Shown here: positions 29,857-32,534 of the stretch, one piece after another
How positions within the stretch are numbered: position 1 is the stretch's first letter
Layout: each line of letters opens with the position of its first letter
Assembly: GCA_026708265.1 (NCBI GenBank)
Contig: JAPOVI010000055.1
Coordinates: 1 to 32,534 of the forward strand
Length of the DNA: 32,534 nucleotides
Reading direction: 5' to 3'
Source of the DNA: Acidobacteriota bacterium
GTDB lineage: Bacteria > Acidobacteriota > Vicinamibacteria > Vicinamibacterales > UBA8438
Translations under genes and position numbers: made by a program
Notes under the pieces: generated by a model
What the model saw: the letters and a program-made list of their open reading frames with translations, nothing else
The model's database searches: none
Told to the model about the DNA's origin: nothing

Positions 29857-31215
29857 ATGCAGAGGCGAGTGACAGCGTGGGCGGCCCTCATGGTCGCGCT
29901 GGGCGTGGCGAGCGCGGCGGCCCAGACCAACTGGCCGCAGTTCCGCGGCGAGGCGGCGGGGGTGGCGGCAGACGATCCCCGGCTGCCCGACACGTGGGGG
30001 CCGGACGAGAACCTCGTCTGGGAGGTCGACATCCCCGGCCAGTCGTGGAGCTCGCCCATCGTGTGGGACGACCACGTCTTCGTCGTCACCGCGGCCGCCG
30101 AGGGCGGGGGGGACGCACCGCTCGCCCCGGTCGAGACCTATCGGGCGCGGTCTCTGGGCGGGTCGATGAGCGCGGCGGACACGATGACGTCCGACGTGCC
30201 GCTCGAGTGGATGGTCTACGCGCTCGATCTCGGGACGGGTGAGGTGCGCTGGACGCGGACGCTGGAGACCGCGGTGCCGGGGCAGCCGTCGCACCAGAAG
30301 ACGCGCTATGCCGCGGAGACGCCGGTCACGGACGGGGAGCGCGTGTACGTCTACCTCGGCGACATCGGGCTCTTCGCGCTCGACTTCGCGGGGCAGGTGC
30401 TCTGGTCGGTCCCGATGGAGTGGCTCCCGCGCCGCGACTGGGGCTCCGCGACGTCGCCGGTCGTCCACGACGGCCGCGTCTACGTCGTCAACGACAACGA
30501 GGCGCAGTCGTTCGTGGCCGCGTACGACGCCGCGACCGGGACCGAGCTGTGGCGCACGGACCGCGACGAGGGGAGCAACTGGGCGACCCCGTTCGTCTGG
30601 GAGAACGACGTCCGCACGGAGCTCGTCACCTCGGGCCGGGGCGGCGTGAAGTCCTACGACCTCGACGGCAACCTGCTGTGGGAGCTCCACGGCATGTCGA
30701 CGCTGGTCATCCCGACGCCGTTCGCCCGGCACGGGCTGCTCTACATCAACTCCGGCTACGTGGCCGACTCGTCGCGCCCGGTCTATGCCATCCGGGCCGG
30801 CGCCAGCGGCGACATCACGCTGGGCGAGGGGAGCACCAGCAACGACTACGTCGTCTGGTCGCACCCGCAGCTCGGCTCCTACAACCCGTCGTCGCTCGTC
30901 TACGGCGACTACCACTACACGCTGCTCGACCGCGGCATCCTGCTCTGCTACGACGCCCGGACGGGACGTGAGGTCTACCCGCGCGCGCGCATCACCGCCG
31001 GCACGCTCTTCACGGCCTCGCCGTGGGCCTACAACGGGAAGATCTTCGCCATGAGCGAGGACGGCGACACGTTCGTCATCCAGGCGGGGCCGGAGTTCGC
31101 CGTGCTGGGGCGCAACTCGCTGAACGAGATGTCGATGGCCACCCCCGCCATCGCGGACGGCAGCCTGATCCTGCGGACCGCGTCGAAGCTCTACCGCATC
31201 GGAACCACGGAGTAG
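29857..31215 (+). CDS. Secreted PQQ-type beta-propeller protein
   Basis: The protein has 452 residues. Signal peptide MQRRVTAWAALMVALGVASAAAQ, then NWPQFRGEAAGVA, the usual opening of acidobacterial and planctomycetal PQQ-like repeat proteins. Several propeller blades follow, each with a W- or A-x-D-x-x-T/A-G-x-x-x-W pattern: VYALDLGTGEVRWTR, LFALDFAGQVLWSVP, VAAYDAATGTELWRT, KSYDLDGNLLWEL and LLCYDARTGREVYPR. It lacks a recognisable full PQQ-dehydrogenase catalytic set, so it is best seen as a periplasmic binding or scaffold protein. The start is fixed by the AGGAGGAAG site; the much longer upstream frame is antisense to the ABC exporter. A 7-bp hairpin follows its stop. Confidence 0.87.
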   Translation: MQRRVTAWAALMVALGVASAAAQTNWPQFRGEAAGVAADDPRLPDTWGPDENLVWEVDIPGQSWSSPIVWDDHVFVVTAAAEGGGDAPLAPVETYRARSLGGSMSAADTMTSDVPLEWMVYALDLGTGEVRWTRTLETAVPGQPSHQKTRYAAETPVTDGERVYVYLGDIGLFALDFAGQVLWSVPMEWLPRRDWGSATSPVVHDGRVYVVNDNEAQSFVAAYDAATGTELWRTDRDEGSNWATPFVWENDVRTELVTSGRGGVKSYDLDGNLLWELHGMSTLVIPTPFARHGLLYINSGYVADSSRPVYAIRAGASGDITLGEGSTSNDYVVWSHPQLGSYNPSSLVYGDYHYTLLDRGILLCYDARTGREVYPRARITAGTLFTASPWAYNGKIFAMSEDGDTFVIQAGPEFAVLGRNSLNEMSMATPAIADGSLILRTASKLYRIGTTE

Positions 31216-31216
31216 G

Positions 31217-31234
31217 CGCGACCTTGGGGTCGCG
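31217..31234 (+). terminator. 7-bp stem-loop just after the propeller gene
   Basis: CGCGACC, loop TTGG, GGTCGCG, starting 2 bases after the TAG at 31213-31215. It is a plausible terminator by position, but no T-run follows. Confidence 0.45.
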
Positions 31235-31237
31235 TTG

Positions 31238-31282
31238 GGAGTCTGCGCGGGCGCGGCGTCCTGCATCTGCGGCGCAGACTCC
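31238..31282. repeat. Inverted pair of the dispersed repeat (copies 3 and 4)
   Basis: GGAGTCTGCGC at 31238-31248 and its exact complement GCGCAGACTCC at 31272-31282, 23 bases apart, can form a hairpin. The arms match the core seen once at 9008-9020 and once at 25183-25195. Confidence 0.65.
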
Positions 31283-31331
31283 TGGCGCGGAGGGCAGCCG
31301 CGGCGCGGGGTGGCGCGAGGAAGGAGGAGCG

Positions 31332-31706
31332 ATGGTCGCCGGATGGTTCGCAGCGGGGGCGGTGCTGAGCGGTCTCGGCGTGCTGGTCGGCGCGTTCGGC
31401 GCGCACGGCCTGCGCGACCGCGTGACCGCCGACATGCTGGCCGTCTTCGAGACCGGCGTGCGCTACCACCTGATCCACGGCCTGGCCGTCCTCGCCGTCG
31501 CCTGGGCCGCGTCCCGCTGGCCGAACGCCTGGATCGGGGCCGCGGGCTGGCTCTTCGCAGCCGGCATCGTCGTCTTCTCGGGCAGTCTCTACATCCTGGC
31601 CATCAGCGGTGTCCGCTGGTGGGGCGCCGTCACCCCCATCGGCGGCGTCTGCTTCCTCGCGGGCTGGGCGGCCCTCGCCATCGGCGCCCTGCGGGCGTCG
31701 CCGTGA
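31332..31706 (+). CDS. DUF423 family small membrane protein
   Basis: The protein has 124 residues with four hydrophobic helices. It begins MVAGWFAAGAVLSGLGVLVGAFGAHGL, and the GAFGAHGL segment, followed by FETGVRYHLIHGLAVL, is diagnostic of DUF423 (YgdD/TMEM256-like). A GSLYILAISG stretch is also typical. The function of the family is unsettled. The start ATG has an AAGGAGG site about 4-5 bases upstream. It is preceded by the hairpin and repeat region, so it probably has its own promoter, and it may be co-transcribed with the tiny gene 22 bases downstream. Confidence 0.9.
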   Translation: MVAGWFAAGAVLSGLGVLVGAFGAHGLRDRVTADMLAVFETGVRYHLIHGLAVLAVAWAASRWPNAWIGAAGWLFAAGIVVFSGSLYILAISGVRWWGAVTPIGGVCFLAGWAALAIGALRASP

Positions 31707-31728
31707 GGCGGCCGCCACGGATGCGCCC

Positions 31729-31887
31729 ATGAAGCTCTCGCTGATGCCGTCGCTCGCGATCCTCGCGGCCGGTCTCGTCCTGCTGTTCCTGGCGAGCCTG
31801 TTCTTCGAGCCTCGAGGCTCGGAGTTCGAGTGCTCGCGGACGGTGCACCCGGGCGGCGGCTTCACGCTGCGCTGCGAGCCTCCGTAG
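31729..31887 (+). CDS. 52-residue single-pass membrane or secreted protein
   Basis: It begins MKLSLMPSLAILAAGLVLLFLASLFF, one strong hydrophobic helix, and ends in a short extracytoplasmic tail with two cysteines (SEFECSRTV and TLRCEPP) that could form a disulfide. The composition is clearly protein-like and the frame stops cleanly, but the ribosome-binding site is weak. The function is unknown. It follows the DUF423 gene on the same strand. Confidence 0.55.
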   Translation: MKLSLMPSLAILAAGLVLLFLASLFFEPRGSEFECSRTVHPGGGFTLRCEPP

Positions 31888-31990
31888 GGAGATCGCGCAA
31901 GCATCCTCGGCCGCCATGGCGGTGGTGACCGGGTGCGCGACCCGGGACGCGGTCGTCCCGCCCGCGAATGACGACCTGCCGCCGCACGAG

Positions 31991-32019
31991 TGGACGGGGC
32001 CGGATTCAGCCGCTAGGAT
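31991..32019 (+). promoter_or_regulatory. Promoter candidate for the third secreted paralogue
   Basis: TGGACG (31991-31996) as -35 and TAGGAT (32014-32019) as -10 are separated by 17 bases, 51 bases before ATG 32070. It is the best-spaced promoter candidate I found in the window. It lies in the 182-base gap 31888-32069, which shows nothing else. Confidence 0.4.
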
Positions 32020-32069
32020 CACGGGATCAATCGCGCTCCGACCAGATTCCACTCCGTGGAGGTTCACCC

Positions 32070-32534
32070 ATGCGTGACCGCTTGAACGGCGTCGCCTTCG
32101 CGGCGTTCCTCGTTGCCTCGTTGGCGGCGCTGCCGGCGGCGGCCCAGTCCGTCGCGGCGAGCGAGCCGACGCGCACGCCCGACGGGCAGCCGGACATCTC
32201 CGGCATCTTCACGTTCCGCACGCTGACGCCCCTGGAGCGGCCGGCGGCGCTCGCCGGGCAGGAGCGCCTGACGCTGGAAGAGGCCGCCGCGTTCGAGGCG
32301 TCGGAGCGGACGCGACTCAACCGCGACCTGTTCGACCCGATCGCGGGGGCTCCCAGCGCCGGCTACCAGCCGCGGGCGGAGGGCGGCGTCCTCTCCTACA
32401 ACGAGTTCTGGTACGAGCGGGGCGTCGAGCTCACGGCCGACAAGCGGACGTCGCTGATCGTCGATCCGCCCGACGGGCGCATTCCCTACGCGCCGGGGGC
32501 GCGGGAGGCGCGGGCGCTGCGCCGGCTGAACCTG
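32070..32534 (+). CDS. Secreted protein, paralogue 3 of the three-member family (truncated by window edge)
   Basis: The first 155 residues are present and no stop is reached. ATG 32070 has a GGAGG site about 7 bases upstream. The signal peptide is GVAFAAFLVASLAALPAAAQ. The mature part shows the family start TRTPDGQPDISGIFTFRTLTPLERP, then LTLEEAAAFE, an SYNEFWYERGVEL segment and TSLIVDPPDGRIPY. It is closer to paralogue 2 (shared NxFWxxRG and RTSLIVDPP) than to paralogue 1. The catalytic or binding role of the family is not known. The conserved C-terminal blocks lie beyond the window. Confidence 0.85.
   Translation, partial: MRDRLNGVAFAAFLVASLAALPAAAQSVAASEPTRTPDGQPDISGIFTFRTLTPLERPAALAGQERLTLEEAAAFEASERTRLNRDLFDPIAGAPSAGYQPRAEGGVLSYNEFWYERGVELTADKRTSLIVDPPDGRIPYAPGAREARALRRLNL

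Noticed and set aside
27829..31215. 1128-codon plus-strand frame
   Set aside because: Only the last 452 codons are real (propeller protein with signal peptide and ribosome-binding site); the rest is antisense to the ABC exporter.
1..32534. tRNA, rRNA, CRISPR arrays, insertion sequences, phage genes
   Set aside because: No cloverleaf, regularly spaced repeats, transposase or integrase motifs were noticed on reading both strands; a computed scan was not possible.

Overview
This is a high-GC (about 70 % by eye), densely packed bacterial window. Three paralogues of a secreted protein with a TPDGQPDLQG-type N-terminal motif, a secreted PQQ-type propeller and a general excess of exported proteins suggest a soil or host-associated Acidobacteriota (Vicinamibacteria-like) genome. 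That placement is an inference from family content; no rRNA or other marker gene is present.

Layout. (1) 1-1561: the start of a divergent secreted protein, then a two-gene, ATGA-coupled module of an unrecognised 152-residue protein and an AbiEii/MenT-type nucleotidyltransferase toxin. (2) 1616-2689: first secreted paralogue. (3) 3024-6937: a complete biotin-dependent, sodium-pumping acyl-CoA decarboxylase operon (carboxyltransferase alpha, small membrane delta, biotin carrier gamma, ion-translocating beta). (4) 7023-8018: second secreted paralogue. (5) 8042-19396: the main accessory locus. It holds a CDP-alcohol phosphatidyltransferase, an MDR dehydrogenase, a PTPS/QueD-like T-fold protein that has lost its catalytic and zinc residues, a GT4 glycosyltransferase, three SAM methyltransferases (one FkbM type), a RibD-type reductase, a RibA-type GTP cyclohydrolase II, a creatininase-family amidohydrolase, a DoxX-like membrane protein and a membrane-anchored sulfatase/phosphoglycerol-transferase-like enzyme. 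There is no riboflavin-completing or queuosine gene, so it looks like a dedicated pathway for an unknown GTP-derived, glycosylated and methylated, perhaps membrane-linked compound. From memory it resembles the uncharacterised SCO6650-SCO6655 neighbourhood of Streptomyces coelicolor. (6) 19545-21755: a lower-GC ATPase + DUF4435/TOPRIM pair resembling the PARIS (AriA-AriB) anti-phage system. (7) 21762-25103: a minus-strand operon of GT4 glycosyltransferase, PIG-L deacetylase and Trm112-like methyltransferase, possibly a further part of region 5. (8) 25313-26275: secreted metallo-beta-lactamase-fold hydrolase. (9) 26483-29751: ABC exporter, conserved-looking 82-residue protein and glycosyltransferase in one operon. 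(10) 29857-32534: PQQ-type propeller protein, DUF423 protein, a tiny membrane protein and the start of the third secreted paralogue.

Gene packing is tight. Many same-strand neighbours overlap by 4-8 bases, so several blocks are translationally coupled operons: 177-1561; 3024-6937; 9071-12486; 17173 down to 14720; 25103 down to 21762; 29751 down to 26483. A short GGAGTCTGCGCC-type palindrome arm recurs in three intergenic regions. I saw no tRNA, rRNA, CRISPR array, transposase or phage gene.
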